Assembly (NCBI GenBank): GCA_964542435.1
Contig: CAZIVE010000005.1
Location: 1 to 48,210 of the forward strand
From: CAZIVE01 sp964542435
GTDB taxonomy: Bacteria; Bacteroidota; Bacteroidia; Bacteroidales; Tannerellaceae
Length of the DNA stretch: 48,210 bases
Reading direction: 5' to 3'
Positions 9,901-18,440 of this stretch are shown here, piece by piece (the first letter of the stretch is position 1; each line of letters starts with the position of its first letter). The position numbers and the translations under genes were made by a program. Below the pieces are notes generated by a model. That model searched no databases. It was given only the letters and a program-made list of their open reading frames with translations, and had not been told where the DNA came from.

Positions 9901-11324
9901 TGGTAGTCGATGGAGATCAGGCTGATGGAAAGAATTATACCGTTGTTGTAAGCCGTCTGGCTGAATTGCACATCGTTGACGAACATACGAATATCATGCT
10001 CGAAACACATAATATTCCTTATGGTTCCAAACTGTTCTTTAAGAATAATGCAAAGGTGAAGAAGGGTGACAAGATCATCGAATGGGATCCATTCAATGCC
10101 GTCATCGTTTCTGAGGCAACCGGTAAGATTCATTTCGAGAACATGATTGAGAATGCCACCTACAAGGTTGAAAGTGATGAGTCAACCGGTTTGAAGGAGA
10201 AGATTATTGTAGAATCGAAGGATAAGACCAAGGCTCCTGAAGCTCACATTCTGGATGCTGAAGGAAACTTCCTGAAGAACTACTCCTTGCCGCTCGGTGC
10301 TCACGTAGTCATCGAAGAGGGCGACGCAGTGAAGTCAGGTGAGGTACTTGTCAAGATTCCGCGTGCCGTAGGTAAAGCCGGCGATATCACCGGTGGTCTG
10401 CCTCGTGTTACCGAGCTGTTCGAAGCTCGTAATCCATCCAATCCTGCTATCGTTTCTGAAATCGATGGTGAAGTTGGATTCGGCAAGATCAAACGTGGTA
10501 ATCGTGAAATTACGGTTACTCCTAAGATCGGTGAGGTTAAGAAGTACATGGTTCCGCTGTCTAAGCAGCTGCTGGTTCAGGAGAATGACTACATTCGCGC
10601 CGGTATGCCGTTGTCGGATGGTGCCATCACACCTTCGGATATCCTTTCCATCATGGGACCGACAGCCGTTCAGGAATATATCGTCAATGAAGTTCAGGAC
10701 GTTTACCGTCTGCAGGGCGTAAAGATCAACGATAAGCATTTCGAAGTCATTGTGCGTCAGATGATGCGCAAGGTGGAAGTGGTTGATCCGGGAGATACAC
10801 GTTTCCTCGAGCAGCAGATTGTGGACAAACTGGAAGTGATGGACGAAAACGATCGTATCTGGGGCAAGAAAGTCGTTACCGATCCGGGCGATTCCACTAC
10901 TCTCGAACGCGGTCAGATCGTTACAGCACGCAAGCTTCGCGACGAGAACAGTATGTTGAAACGTAGAGACTTGAAGCTTGTTCAGGTGCGCGATGCTATG
11001 CCCGCAACGGCCAATCAGATTCTGCAAGGTATCACGAAGGCCGCTTTACAGACCAATAGCTGGATGTCAGCCGCTTCCTTCCAGGAGACAACGAAGGTGC
11101 TCAACGAAGCTGCCATCAACGGCAAGGTTGATAGCCTCGAAGGCTTGAAGGAGAACGTCATCTGCGGTCATTTGATCCCGGCCGGAACCGGTCAGAGAGA
11201 ATTTGACAAGTTGATCGTCGGTTCGAAGGATGAGTTCGATCGTATTGATGCAAGTCGCCGCAGCGTGGTGGACTTTGCTGAGATCGAAAACGGAGATTCC
11301 GATTTCCATCGCGAAGACAACTGA
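6999..11324 (+). CDS. rpoC: DNA-directed RNA polymerase subunit beta'
   Basis: The 1441-residue subunit is complete. An N-terminal zinc-binding motif (CHCGKY...CDRCG, about residues 66-85) is present. The catalytic magnesium loop NADFDGD is at about 470-476. A second cysteine cluster (CESKKGVCAKCYGRN) lies near 890, and the trigger-loop region QSIGEPGTQLTLRTFHVGG is near 925. The C-terminal segment shows the normal Bacteroidetes ending with an acidic tail. A strong terminator lies 22 bases past the stop codon, so this is the last gene of the operon. Confidence 0.98.
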   Translation: MVNRTDNKVKSNFSKITIGLASPEEILSNSYGEVLKPETINYRTYKPERDGLFCERIFGPVKDYECHCGKYKRIRYKGIVCDRCGVEVTEKKVRRERMGHIRLVVPVAHIWYFRSLPNKIGYLLGLPTKKLDSIIYYERYVVIQPGSDVDKETVHELDLLSEEEYLNILDNLPKENQMLDDSDPNKFIAKIGAEAIYDLLQRIDLDHLANELRDHAHNDSSQQRKTEALKRLQVVESFRSSNGRNKPEWMIMKVIPVIPPDLRPLVPLDGGRFATSDLNDLYRRVIIRNNRLKRLIDIKAPEVILRNEKRMLQEAVDSLFDNSRKSSAVKSDANRPLKSLSDSLKGKQGRFRQNLLGKRVDYSARSVIIVGPELRMHECGLPKGMAAELYKPFIIRKLIERGIVKTVKSAKKIVDRKEPVVWDILEYVMKGHPVLLNRAPTLHRLGIQAFQPKLIEGKAIQLHPLACTAFNADFDGDQMAVHLPLGNEAILEAQLLMLASHNILNPANGAPITVPSQDMVLGLYYITKLRKGTLGEGLTFYGPEEATIAYNEKRVDIHATIKVYVTDLDEKGRLVKKMIETSVGRLMVNEFIPIEVGFINEVLGKKALRDIIGRVIKACGVARTCKFLDDIKNLGYYMSFKGGLSFNLGDVLIPPEKEQFVKEGYEEVEQIMNNYNMGFITNNERYNQIIDTWTHVNGKLSNTLINQLAHDQDGFNSIFMMMDSGARGSKEQIRQLSGMRGLMAKPQKSGAEGAQIIENPILSNFKEGLSVLEYFISTHGARKGLADTALKTADAGYLTRRLVDVSHDVIINEEDCGTLRGLVCTELKNNEEVIATLYERILGRVSVHDIIHPETGEVIVRAGEEIREDAAKKIEESPIDSVEIRSVLTCESKKGVCAKCYGRNLASNRMVQKGEVVGVIAAQSIGEPGTQLTLRTFHVGGIASNIATENSFSSKYDGILQIDELREVVVDGDQADGKNYTVVVSRLAELHIVDEHTNIMLETHNIPYGSKLFFKNNAKVKKGDKIIEWDPFNAVIVSEATGKIHFENMIENATYKVESDESTGLKEKIIVESKDKTKAPEAHILDAEGNFLKNYSLPLGAHVVIEEGDAVKSGEVLVKIPRAVGKAGDITGGLPRVTELFEARNPSNPAIVSEIDGEVGFGKIKRGNREITVTPKIGEVKKYMVPLSKQLLVQENDYIRAGMPLSDGAITPSDILSIMGPTAVQEYIVNEVQDVYRLQGVKINDKHFEVIVRQMMRKVEVVDPGDTRFLEQQIVDKLEVMDENDRIWGKKVVTDPGDSTTLERGQIVTARKLRDENSMLKRRDLKLVQVRDAMPATANQILQGITKAALQTNSWMSAASFQETTKVLNEAAINGKVDSLEGLKENVICGHLIPAGTGQREFDKLIVGSKDEFDRIDASRRSVVDFAEIENGDSDFHREDN

Positions 11325-11346
11325 TAGAAACATCTATATTATAATA

Positions 11347-11380
11347 AGAGCCGCTGGAGTTTTCTTCAGCGGCTCTTTTT
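11347..11380 (+). terminator. Intrinsic terminator after rpoC
   Basis: A perfect 10-bp stem AGAGCCGCTG/CAGCGGCTCT (11347-11356 with 11367-11376) encloses a 10-base loop and is followed by a run of T. It ends the secE-rpoC transcription unit. The convergent minus-strand gene ends 22 bases further on. Confidence 0.93.
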
Positions 11381-11401
11381 GTTGGGCAGGAATCCAAATC
11401 A

Positions 11402-11839
11402 TTATCTGTCGTAGGACGGTGCTTTCTTGAAACGTCGCTGATAGGCTAGGTAAAGCCCTTCGCGACTGTATCCGCAACGCTTGGCGATTGCCTCGATCTT
11501 CATGTTTGTGTTTTCCAAAAGATATTGGGCCATCTGAAGTGCATAATTCTCCAAAAAGATAGATGTGGAAAGGCCTGTGAGTACTTTTAATGTCCCATTT
11601 AAATCGTTTATGCTTACACCCAAAAGATTGGCATAGAATGCGATTGTGCGGCATCCATATTTATGGACGATCGGCATGAGATGATCGATGAATGTATTTC
11701 CAGTGTGCCAATAGCCTGGAATGATTTGGGGTTGACCTTGGTAAAGTTCCAATTCTGTCGCAGGGCGTGGATCAACACAAATGAAAATCTTGCTGGTATC
11801 CACTTTGGGAAATTGCAGTTTGCTCTGTTCTTCTTTCAT
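11402..11839 (-). CDS. Small AraC-type helix-turn-helix DNA-binding protein
   Basis: The 145-residue protein consists of about 45 N-terminal residues and an AraC/XylS-type DNA-binding domain with two helix-turn-helix units. The first is around residues 65-90 (RTIAFYANLLGVSINDL). The second is around 112-140 (KIEAIAKRCGYSREGLYLAYQRRFKKAP). It lacks the usual ligand-binding domain, so it may respond to no small ligand or need a partner. It converges with rpoC and is transcribed divergently from gltB. A good promoter (11872-11903) and a palindrome array (11916-12070) lie directly upstream, which suggests autoregulation or control of gltB. That link is inference. Confidence 0.8.
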   Translation of the reverse strand: MKEEQSKLQFPKVDTSKIFICVDPRPATELELYQGQPQIIPGYWHTGNTFIDHLMPIVHKYGCRTIAFYANLLGVSINDLNGTLKVLTGLSTSIFLENYALQMAQYLLENTNMKIEAIAKRCGYSREGLYLAYQRRFKKAPSYDR

Positions 11840-11871
11840 AGCATTCGACTAATTTTAAGTTTCTTACATGA

Positions 11872-11903
11872 CAAAGATAGTATTAACTCCAGCTAAAACC
11901 AAA
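11872..11903 (-). promoter_or_regulatory. Bacteroidetes-type promoter of the AraC-type gene
   Basis: On the minus strand a -33 TTTG (11903-11900) and a -7 TATCTTTG (11879-11872) are separated by 20 bases, matching the Bacteroides consensus TTTG-N19-21-TAnnTTTG. The expected start site is near 11865, giving a leader of about 25 bases before the ATG at 11839. The first palindromic element begins 12 bases upstream of the -33 box. Confidence 0.75.
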
Positions 11904-11915
11904 TATAGCATCTGT

Positions 11916-12070
11916 ATGTTGTCTAACTAATTAGCGAGGCAACAAAATGGATGTTGAATGTTGTGGCGCTAATTAGCGAGATTACAAAATGGATGTAGAA
12001 TGTTGCCTTGCAAATTAGCGAGATTACAAATCTTTTTATTATGTTGTCTCGCTAATTAGCGAGACAACAT
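11916..12070. repeat. Four palindromic elements at a 41-42 bp period
   Basis: Elements start at 11916, 11958, 12000 and 12041. All four begin ATGTTG and contain AATTAGCGAG; the last (12041-12070) is a perfect 30-bp palindrome centred on CTAATTAG. The first three are degenerate in the left or right arm. The linkers between copies 1-2 and 2-3 are nearly identical (AAATGGATGTTGA and AAATGGATGTAGA), so the whole 42-bp unit appears to have been duplicated. Possible roles are an operator array for the adjacent AraC-type protein or a REP-like element. It is not a CRISPR, because the linkers are short and alike. Confidence 0.85.
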
Positions 12071-12392
12071 TTGCAATCCTGCCGTATTCTTTCGCCCTTC
12101 ATTGATCGATACCACTTAAATGCGAGTCATCCTACCACTTGCAGGATGCGATTCTTTTCCATTTTTGCTTTAAAAAAGATTCCGTAAGTTTATTTCCTTA
12201 ATATTTGCCATTAAAATGATTATAAATAGAAACATTTATGCTCAAAAATAATTCAATGTGAAATGCGAGACTGCTGCAGCCTTAGATTTAAGTTAAAAAT
12301 CGGCTGCGTAGTTAAACTGTTTGTCGTAAAATATCTACATTTGGCGTCTAAATGGAAGGTATTATTTATTTAAGCAAACAAAAAGTCAACAA
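12071..12392. other. Upstream region of gltB
   Basis: I see no coding sequence in this AT-rich stretch. It holds a small hairpin CATCCT/AGGATG (12128-12148). A larger one pairs GCAGCC and GATTT (12276-12289) with AAATC and GGCTGC (12297-12307). A candidate -7 box is at 12336-12343. The hairpins lie upstream of the predicted start site, so they would act at DNA level or in a longer transcript. No known riboswitch was recognised. Confidence 0.5.
12336..12343 (+). promoter_or_regulatory. Candidate -7 box for gltB-gltD-asnB
   Basis: TACATTTG matches TAnnTTTG and would place the start site near 12350, about 43 bases before the gltB ATG. No TTTG occurs at the ideal 19-21 base spacing upstream; the nearest, at 12320, is too close. 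The promoter may therefore depend on an activator. Confidence 0.4.
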
Positions 12393-15300
12393 ATGATTCG
12401 AGAAGTAAAGCATTTTATCAAAAGAGAGGGCTTGTATGATTCTGCCAATGAACATGATGCTTGTGGCGTAGGCTTAGTGGTTAACATACATGGAGAAAAG
12501 TCTCATGACATCGTAGAAAGTGCTCTTTGCGTTTTGGAAAACATGCGACACAGAGGCGCGGAAGGCGCTGATAACAAGACCGGCGATGGTGCCGGCATCA
12601 TGCTCCAAATCCCACATGAATTCATTCTCCTTCAAGGAATACCGGTCCCGGAAAAGGGACGCTATGGCACAGGCATGGTCTTCTTGCCCAAAGATAAAAA
12701 CCAGCAGGACGAGATTCTGCGTATCATGATCGAGGAGGCCGAGAAAGAGGGACTTTCCATCATGCATCTTCGCAAAGTACCTGTGAACAGCGATATCCTC
12801 GGTCGTTCCGCCCAAGAAACGGAGCCGGATATACGCCAGATCTTTGTGACGGGGACCGAAAACGAACAACCTTTGGAACTTCGTCTTTACGTACTTCGTA
12901 AAAAAATTGAGAAAAGGGTTGCGGCTACGGATCTTCCCAATAAAAATGATTTCTACGTGGTCTCTCTTTCGACTAAGAACATCGTGTATAAAGGCATGCT
13001 CGAGACCATGCAACTCAGAAAGTATTTTCCTGACCTCACCAACCCTTATCTGACGAGCGGTCTGGCTCTGGTACATTCGCGTTTCAGCACGAACACCTTT
13101 CCAACCTGGCCGTTGGCTCAGCCTTTCCGTTTGCTGGCCCACAATGGCGAAATCAATACGATCCGCGGCAATCGCGGTTGGATGGAGGCCCGTGAGAGCG
13201 TTCTCTCTTCGCCTGCCATTCCGGATATCAACGCCATTCGGCCCATCGTTCAGCCCGGCATGAGCGACAGTGCCTCCTTGGACAACGTCTTGGAGTTTTT
13301 TGTCGCTTCCGGAATGAGTCTGCCTCATGCTATGGCGATGCTCGTGCCTGAAAGTTTCAATGAGAAGAATCCCATCAGTGAGGATCTGAAGGCCTTTTAT
13401 GAATATCATTCCATTTTAATGGAACCTTGGGACGGCCCGGCCGCGCTGCTTTTCAGCGACGGACGTTATGCCGGCGGAATGCTTGACAGAAACGGACTGC
13501 GTCCGCAAAGATATTTGATCACAAAGCATGGGATGATGGTTGTCGCCAGTGAAGTGGGCGTCATGAACATCGACCCGGCTGAAATTGAGTCTAAAGGCCG
13601 CCTGCAGCCTGGAAAGATTCTTTTGGTTGACACCCAGGAGGGCAAGATTTATTACGACGACGAACTGAAAAAGGAACTTGCCGGCGCACAACCATACCGT
13701 ACATGGTTAGCTAATAACCGTGTCGAACTGGACGAACTGAAGTCCGGTCGTAAGGTTCCTTATGAGGTGGACGATTATCAGAAGAAACTCCGTGCATTCG
13801 GCTATGGCCGTGAAGATGTCGATCGCATTCTTGTGCCGATGAGCATGACGAGCACCGAACCAACCTATTCCATGGGCAATGATACGCCGCTGGCTGTCCT
13901 TTCCGGACATCCGCAACTGCTTTACAATTATTTCCGCCAGCAATTTGCGCAGGTAACCAACCCTCCAATTGATCCGATCCGCGAAAAACTCGTGATGAGC
14001 CTCACCGAGTATATCGGTGCTGTCGGAAACAAGATTATCGCTCCGGCCGAGACTCATTGCAAGATGGTGCGCCTGAAGTATCCTGTATTGACCAACACGC
14101 AGCTCGATCTGCTTTGCAATATCCGTTACAAAGGATTCCGCAGCGTCAAACTGCCTATTCTTTTTGAATCCAAAGAGGGAGAAGCCGGACTTAAAAGCGC
14201 CTTGGACGATCTCTGCCGCAAAGCAGAACAGTCTGTTGACGACGGAATCAATTACATCATTTTGAGTGATCGCGGTGTGGACCAGACGCACAGTGCCATT
14301 CCATCCCTTTTGGCTGTAAGTGCCGTACATCATTATCTGGTTTCAGTTCAGAAACGTGTTCAGACGGCATTGGTGGTTGAAACAGGTGAGATGCGCGAGG
14401 TGATGCACGCTGCGTTGCTGCTCGGTTACGGTGCCAGCGCGGTCAATCCCTATATGGCTTTCGCCATTTTGGGAGATCTGGTGAAGAAAAAGGAATTGCA
14501 GTTGGACTATGACACTGCAGAGAAGAATTATGTTACAGCCCTATGTAAAGGACTGTATAAGATATTGAGCAAGATGGGCATCAGCACCATCCGAAGCTAT
14601 CGCGGCGCGAAACTGTTTGAAGCTGTCGGATTGAGCAGCACCCTGTCGAATGCCTATTTCGGAGGGACGACAAGCAGTGTGGAGGGAATCGGACTGAAAG
14701 AGATTGCTTCCGATGTCACTGCGATGCATGCCGCTGCTTTTGACAAATTCGTGGATGCGGAGATGCTCGAGTTTAAGGGCATTCTTTCCTATCGCAAAGA
14801 CGGCGAGGATCATGCTTGGAATCCGGAGACGATTGCATCGTTGCAGTTGGCTACACGTCTCGGCAGCTTCGCAAAGTTTAAGGAATATTCCCATAAGGTG
14901 GACGAAAAGGCGCAACCGATTTTCCTGCGCGACTTCCTCACCTTCCGCAAGGCTGAGAAACCACTGCCATTGGAAGAGGTGGAGCCGGCCGAAAGCATCA
15001 TTCAACGATTCATCACGCCAGGTATGAGTTTCGGAGCCTTGAGTGCAGAAGCGCATGAAGCCTTGGCCATCGCCATGAATACGTTGAAGACACGCAGCAA
15101 TACCGGTGAAGGCGGCGAAGATTCCGTCCGCTTCAAGCCATTGGCCGACGGCAGCAATGCCCGTTCTGCCATCAAACAGGTTGCCTCGGGCCGCTTCGGG
15201 GTCACTACCGAATACCTCGTAAATGCCGACGAGCTTCAGATCAAAGTAGCCCAAGGAGCAAAGCCCGGTGAAGGTGGTCAGCTCCCAGGTTATAAAGTGG

Positions 15301-16916
15301 ATCAGATCATCGCCCGCACCCGCCATTCTATTCCCGGAATCTCATTGATTTCGCCTCCACCTCATCACGATATCTATTCCATCGAAGATCTTGCACAGCT
15401 AATCTTCGACTTGAAGAATGTCAATCCTGAGGCTGAGATCAGTGTCAAGTTGGTATCCGAAGGCGGTGTTGGAACCATCGCTGCCGGCGTTGCCAAAGCC
15501 AAAGCCGATCGTATCGTGATCTCAGGTGCTGAAGGAGGAACGGGCGCATCGCCAATGAGTTCTATCCGTTATGCCGGAATGCCCACAGAAATCGGTTTGA
15601 GTGAGACTCAGCATACGCTGGTGATCAACGGACTTCGTGGACAGGTACGTTTGCAGACCGACGGACAGTTGAAGACAGGACGCGACGTCATTCTTATGGC
15701 CCTCATGGGTGCTGAGGAGTTTGGATTCGGTACCGCATCACTGATCGTACTCGGTTGCGTCATGATGCGCAAGTGTCATCAGAATACATGCCCCGTAGGC
15801 GTAACTTCGCAAGATCCTGAGCTTCGCAAAAGATTCAGAGGTCGCAGTGAATATGTAATCAATTTCTTCCGATTCCTCGCCGAGGAAGTTCGCGAATACC
15901 TTGCCGAGATGGGCTTCCATTCCATGGAAGAGATCATCGGGCGTAGCGACCTGTTGCAGCGCAAACCATCGGATGGAGTTGAGAAACATGATACGCTGAA
16001 CTTCAGAAAGCTGGTTTATTATCCCGAACAGGCTGCTACAACAGCCATTCATCAGGTAAGCAAACAGATTCATCTGATTGATCATGTCATGGATGTGGAT
16101 ATTATTCGCCATGCTCAGCCGTGCATAGACTCTCAGCAGGAGGTATCTTTGGATTATGCCATCGCCAATACCGACCGATCTGTCGGCGCCATGGTTTCCG
16201 GCAAGATCGCACGCAAATATGGCGAAGCTGGTTTGCCTGACAACACATTAAACATTAAATTCAAGGGATCTGCCGGTCAAAGTTTCGGCGCCTTCCTCGT
16301 TCACGGCGTTACCTTCACACTTGAGGGCGAGTCCAATGACTATTTGGGCAAAGGATTGAGCGGTGGCCGCATCTGCGTACTGCCTCCGTCACGCTCGACT
16401 TTCATTCCTGAGGAGAACACCATAGCCGGAAACACCATACTTTACGGTGCCACAAGTGGTGAAGTCTATATCAGTGGCCGCGTTGGCGAACGTTTCTGCG
16501 TACGTAACAGCGGTGCTATTGCCGTGGTTGAAGGTGCAGGCGATCATTGTTGCGAATATATGACGGGCGGACGCGTTGCCGTCCTCGGAACGACCGGACG
16601 CAACTTTGCAGCCGGTATGAGCGGCGGTGTGGCTTATGTCTGGAACAAGAACGGCGATTTCGACTACTACTGCAATATGGAGATGGTCGAACTCTCCCTT
16701 TTGGAAGATGCAACAGCTCGCAAGGAGCTTCACGAATTGATCCGTAAACACTACCATTATACAGGAAGTCATATCGCCGGGCTGATGCTTGACGACTGGA
16801 ACAAGTATGCCGATGAATTTATTCAGGTCACTCCGATCGAGTATAAGAAAGTGCTTCAGGAAGAGCAGATGCGTAAGCTTCAGGAAAAGATCGAAGGCAT
16901 GCAGAAGGACTATTAA
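12393..16916 (+). CDS. gltB: Glutamate synthase large subunit
   Basis: The 1507-residue large subunit converts glutamine and 2-oxoglutarate to two glutamates. An N-terminal class II amidotransferase domain has its nucleophile Cys24 in HDACGVG, after a 23-residue propeptide. A central domain is followed by the FMN-binding synthase domain (about 830-1200). The 3Fe-4S cysteines are at about 1122, 1128 and 1133 (CVMMRKCHQNTCPVG). The C-terminal GXGXG beta-helix domain spans about 1260-1450. The length is normal for bacterial GltB. gltD and asnB follow on the same strand, 84 and 21 bases apart, forming a nitrogen-assimilation operon. Confidence 0.97.
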   Translation: MIREVKHFIKREGLYDSANEHDACGVGLVVNIHGEKSHDIVESALCVLENMRHRGAEGADNKTGDGAGIMLQIPHEFILLQGIPVPEKGRYGTGMVFLPKDKNQQDEILRIMIEEAEKEGLSIMHLRKVPVNSDILGRSAQETEPDIRQIFVTGTENEQPLELRLYVLRKKIEKRVAATDLPNKNDFYVVSLSTKNIVYKGMLETMQLRKYFPDLTNPYLTSGLALVHSRFSTNTFPTWPLAQPFRLLAHNGEINTIRGNRGWMEARESVLSSPAIPDINAIRPIVQPGMSDSASLDNVLEFFVASGMSLPHAMAMLVPESFNEKNPISEDLKAFYEYHSILMEPWDGPAALLFSDGRYAGGMLDRNGLRPQRYLITKHGMMVVASEVGVMNIDPAEIESKGRLQPGKILLVDTQEGKIYYDDELKKELAGAQPYRTWLANNRVELDELKSGRKVPYEVDDYQKKLRAFGYGREDVDRILVPMSMTSTEPTYSMGNDTPLAVLSGHPQLLYNYFRQQFAQVTNPPIDPIREKLVMSLTEYIGAVGNKIIAPAETHCKMVRLKYPVLTNTQLDLLCNIRYKGFRSVKLPILFESKEGEAGLKSALDDLCRKAEQSVDDGINYIILSDRGVDQTHSAIPSLLAVSAVHHYLVSVQKRVQTALVVETGEMREVMHAALLLGYGASAVNPYMAFAILGDLVKKKELQLDYDTAEKNYVTALCKGLYKILSKMGISTIRSYRGAKLFEAVGLSSTLSNAYFGGTTSSVEGIGLKEIASDVTAMHAAAFDKFVDAEMLEFKGILSYRKDGEDHAWNPETIASLQLATRLGSFAKFKEYSHKVDEKAQPIFLRDFLTFRKAEKPLPLEEVEPAESIIQRFITPGMSFGALSAEAHEALAIAMNTLKTRSNTGEGGEDSVRFKPLADGSNARSAIKQVASGRFGVTTEYLVNADELQIKVAQGAKPGEGGQLPGYKVDQIIARTRHSIPGISLISPPPHHDIYSIEDLAQLIFDLKNVNPEAEISVKLVSEGGVGTIAAGVAKAKADRIVISGAEGGTGASPMSSIRYAGMPTEIGLSETQHTLVINGLRGQVRLQTDGQLKTGRDVILMALMGAEEFGFGTASLIVLGCVMMRKCHQNTCPVGVTSQDPELRKRFRGRSEYVINFFRFLAEEVREYLAEMGFHSMEEIIGRSDLLQRKPSDGVEKHDTLNFRKLVYYPEQAATTAIHQVSKQIHLIDHVMDVDIIRHAQPCIDSQQEVSLDYAIANTDRSVGAMVSGKIARKYGEAGLPDNTLNIKFKGSAGQSFGAFLVHGVTFTLEGESNDYLGKGLSGGRICVLPPSRSTFIPEENTIAGNTILYGATSGEVYISGRVGERFCVRNSGAIAVVEGAGDHCCEYMTGGRVAVLGTTGRNFAAGMSGGVAYVWNKNGDFDYYCNMEMVELSLLEDATARKELHELIRKHYHYTGSHIAGLMLDDWNKYADEFIQVTPIEYKKVLQEEQMRKLQEKIEGMQKDY

Positions 16917-17000
16917 CGTGAGACTACAATTATATATACGATAATCAACTAAAAAATACAGACGGGCAAGGTCTTCGCCAAGTCCGTTGCATAATAAGAT

Positions 17001-18419
17001 ATGGGAAATCCAAAAGCATTTCTTACAGTACATAGAAAAGAGGCCGGATATCGTCCGGTTCACGATAGAATCAGCGATTTTAGCGAGGTAGAACAGACGT
17101 TGAACAGCAACGATCGCCGTACGCAGGCGTCACGATGCATGGATTGCGGTGTCCCCTTTTGTCATTGGGCCTGCCCGCTGGGAAACAAACAGCCCGAATG
17201 GCAGGATCAGCTCTACAAAAGCCATTGGAAGGAGGCCTACCACATTTTGTCGGCCACCTGTGACTTTCCCGAGTTTACGGGAAGAGTTTGTCCGGCGCTC
17301 TGCGAGAAAAGCTGCGTGCTCAATCTGAGTTGCGGCGAGCCGGTCACTATTCGTGAGAATGAAGCGGCCATTACGGAGGGAGCTTTCCGCGAAGGATATG
17401 TTGTCCCGCAGCATCCGGTTCGGAATGGGAAGAAGGTAGCTGTGATCGGAAGCGGTCCTTCGGGACTGACTGCTGCAAACCGATTGAACCACGCCGGTTA
17501 TCTGGTGACGGTATTCGAGAAGGACGAACTGCCCGGTGGTCTGCTTCGTTTCGGAATTCCTAACTTCAAATTGAGCAAGACCATTGTCGATCGGCGTCTC
17601 AATTTGATGAAAGAGGAGGGTGTAGAATTCAAGACCCAAGTCAAAATAGGCAAAGACATTTCGGCTCAGGAGTTGAGTGATCAGTTTGACGCCATCTGCA
17701 TTGCCATAGGTACAGGTGTCCCTCGTGATCTCCCCATCGAAGGACGAGATTTGAAGGGCGTGCATTTCGCGCTCGAACTGCTCGGACAGCAGAACCGTAT
17801 GCTGGAAGGCATTGCTGTTCCAGCCAAAGAACAGATCAGCTGCAAAGGGAAGAAAGTACTGATCATCGGTGGCGGTGATACGGGTAGTGACTGTGTCGGA
17901 ACGGCGAATCGTCAGGGCGCAACCAGTGTAACGCAGATTGAAATCATGCCTCAGCCTCCTATCGGCAGTAATCCTGCTACACCGTGGCCGATGTGGCCTC
18001 AGATCCTGCGTACCAGTAGCAGCCACGAAGAGGGTTGCATCCGCCGCTGGAATCTTTCTTCAGATCATTTTATCGGAGAGAATGGAAAGCTCAAGGGTGT
18101 CGAAGTGGAAGAGGTGGAATGGATTCCCGTTCCGGGCGGACGTCCTCAGATGAAGAAGACCGGAAAGAAGGAGGTCATCGAAGCCGATCTCGTATTCCTC
18201 GCCATGGGCTTTATTAGTCCGGAGCAGGAGGGACTGGTATCCGATCTGAAGTTGGCTACGAACCAGCGCAAAAATATTGCTGTGGACGAGAATAATCGTA
18301 CCTCAGCAGATAAAGTCTTTGCCTGCGGCGACTCTGTGAATGGCGCTACCCTCGTGGTGCGTGCCATGGCATCGGGACGTCAGACCGCAGAGGCCATCGA
18401 TCGATTTTTATCAAAGTAA
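17001..18419 (+). CDS. gltD: Glutamate synthase small subunit
   Basis: The 472-residue FAD/NADPH-dependent subunit supplies electrons to GltB. The N-terminal cysteine clusters for 4Fe-4S centres are visible (CMDCGVPFCHWACP near residue 47, and CPALCEKSC near 98). An FAD-binding GSGPSGL motif follows near residue 150. The NADPH-binding GGGDTGSDC motif is near 292, and the C-terminal FACGDSVNGATLVVRAMASG is the second FAD contact. The 84-base spacer after gltB contains no strong terminator, so co-transcription is likely. asnB starts 21 bases after the stop. Confidence 0.96.
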   Translation: MGNPKAFLTVHRKEAGYRPVHDRISDFSEVEQTLNSNDRRTQASRCMDCGVPFCHWACPLGNKQPEWQDQLYKSHWKEAYHILSATCDFPEFTGRVCPALCEKSCVLNLSCGEPVTIRENEAAITEGAFREGYVVPQHPVRNGKKVAVIGSGPSGLTAANRLNHAGYLVTVFEKDELPGGLLRFGIPNFKLSKTIVDRRLNLMKEEGVEFKTQVKIGKDISAQELSDQFDAICIAIGTGVPRDLPIEGRDLKGVHFALELLGQQNRMLEGIAVPAKEQISCKGKKVLIIGGGDTGSDCVGTANRQGATSVTQIEIMPQPPIGSNPATPWPMWPQILRTSSSHEEGCIRRWNLSSDHFIGENGKLKGVEVEEVEWIPVPGGRPQMKKTGKKEVIEADLVFLAMGFISPEQEGLVSDLKLATNQRKNIAVDENNRTSADKVFACGDSVNGATLVVRAMASGRQTAEAIDRFLSK

Positions 18420-18440
18420 ACTTTAAACAGATAACAAATT

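Noticed and set aside
11916..12070. CRISPR array
   Set aside because: The repeats are palindromic and degenerate. The linkers are only 12-13 bases, two of them nearly identical, and no cas gene is nearby.
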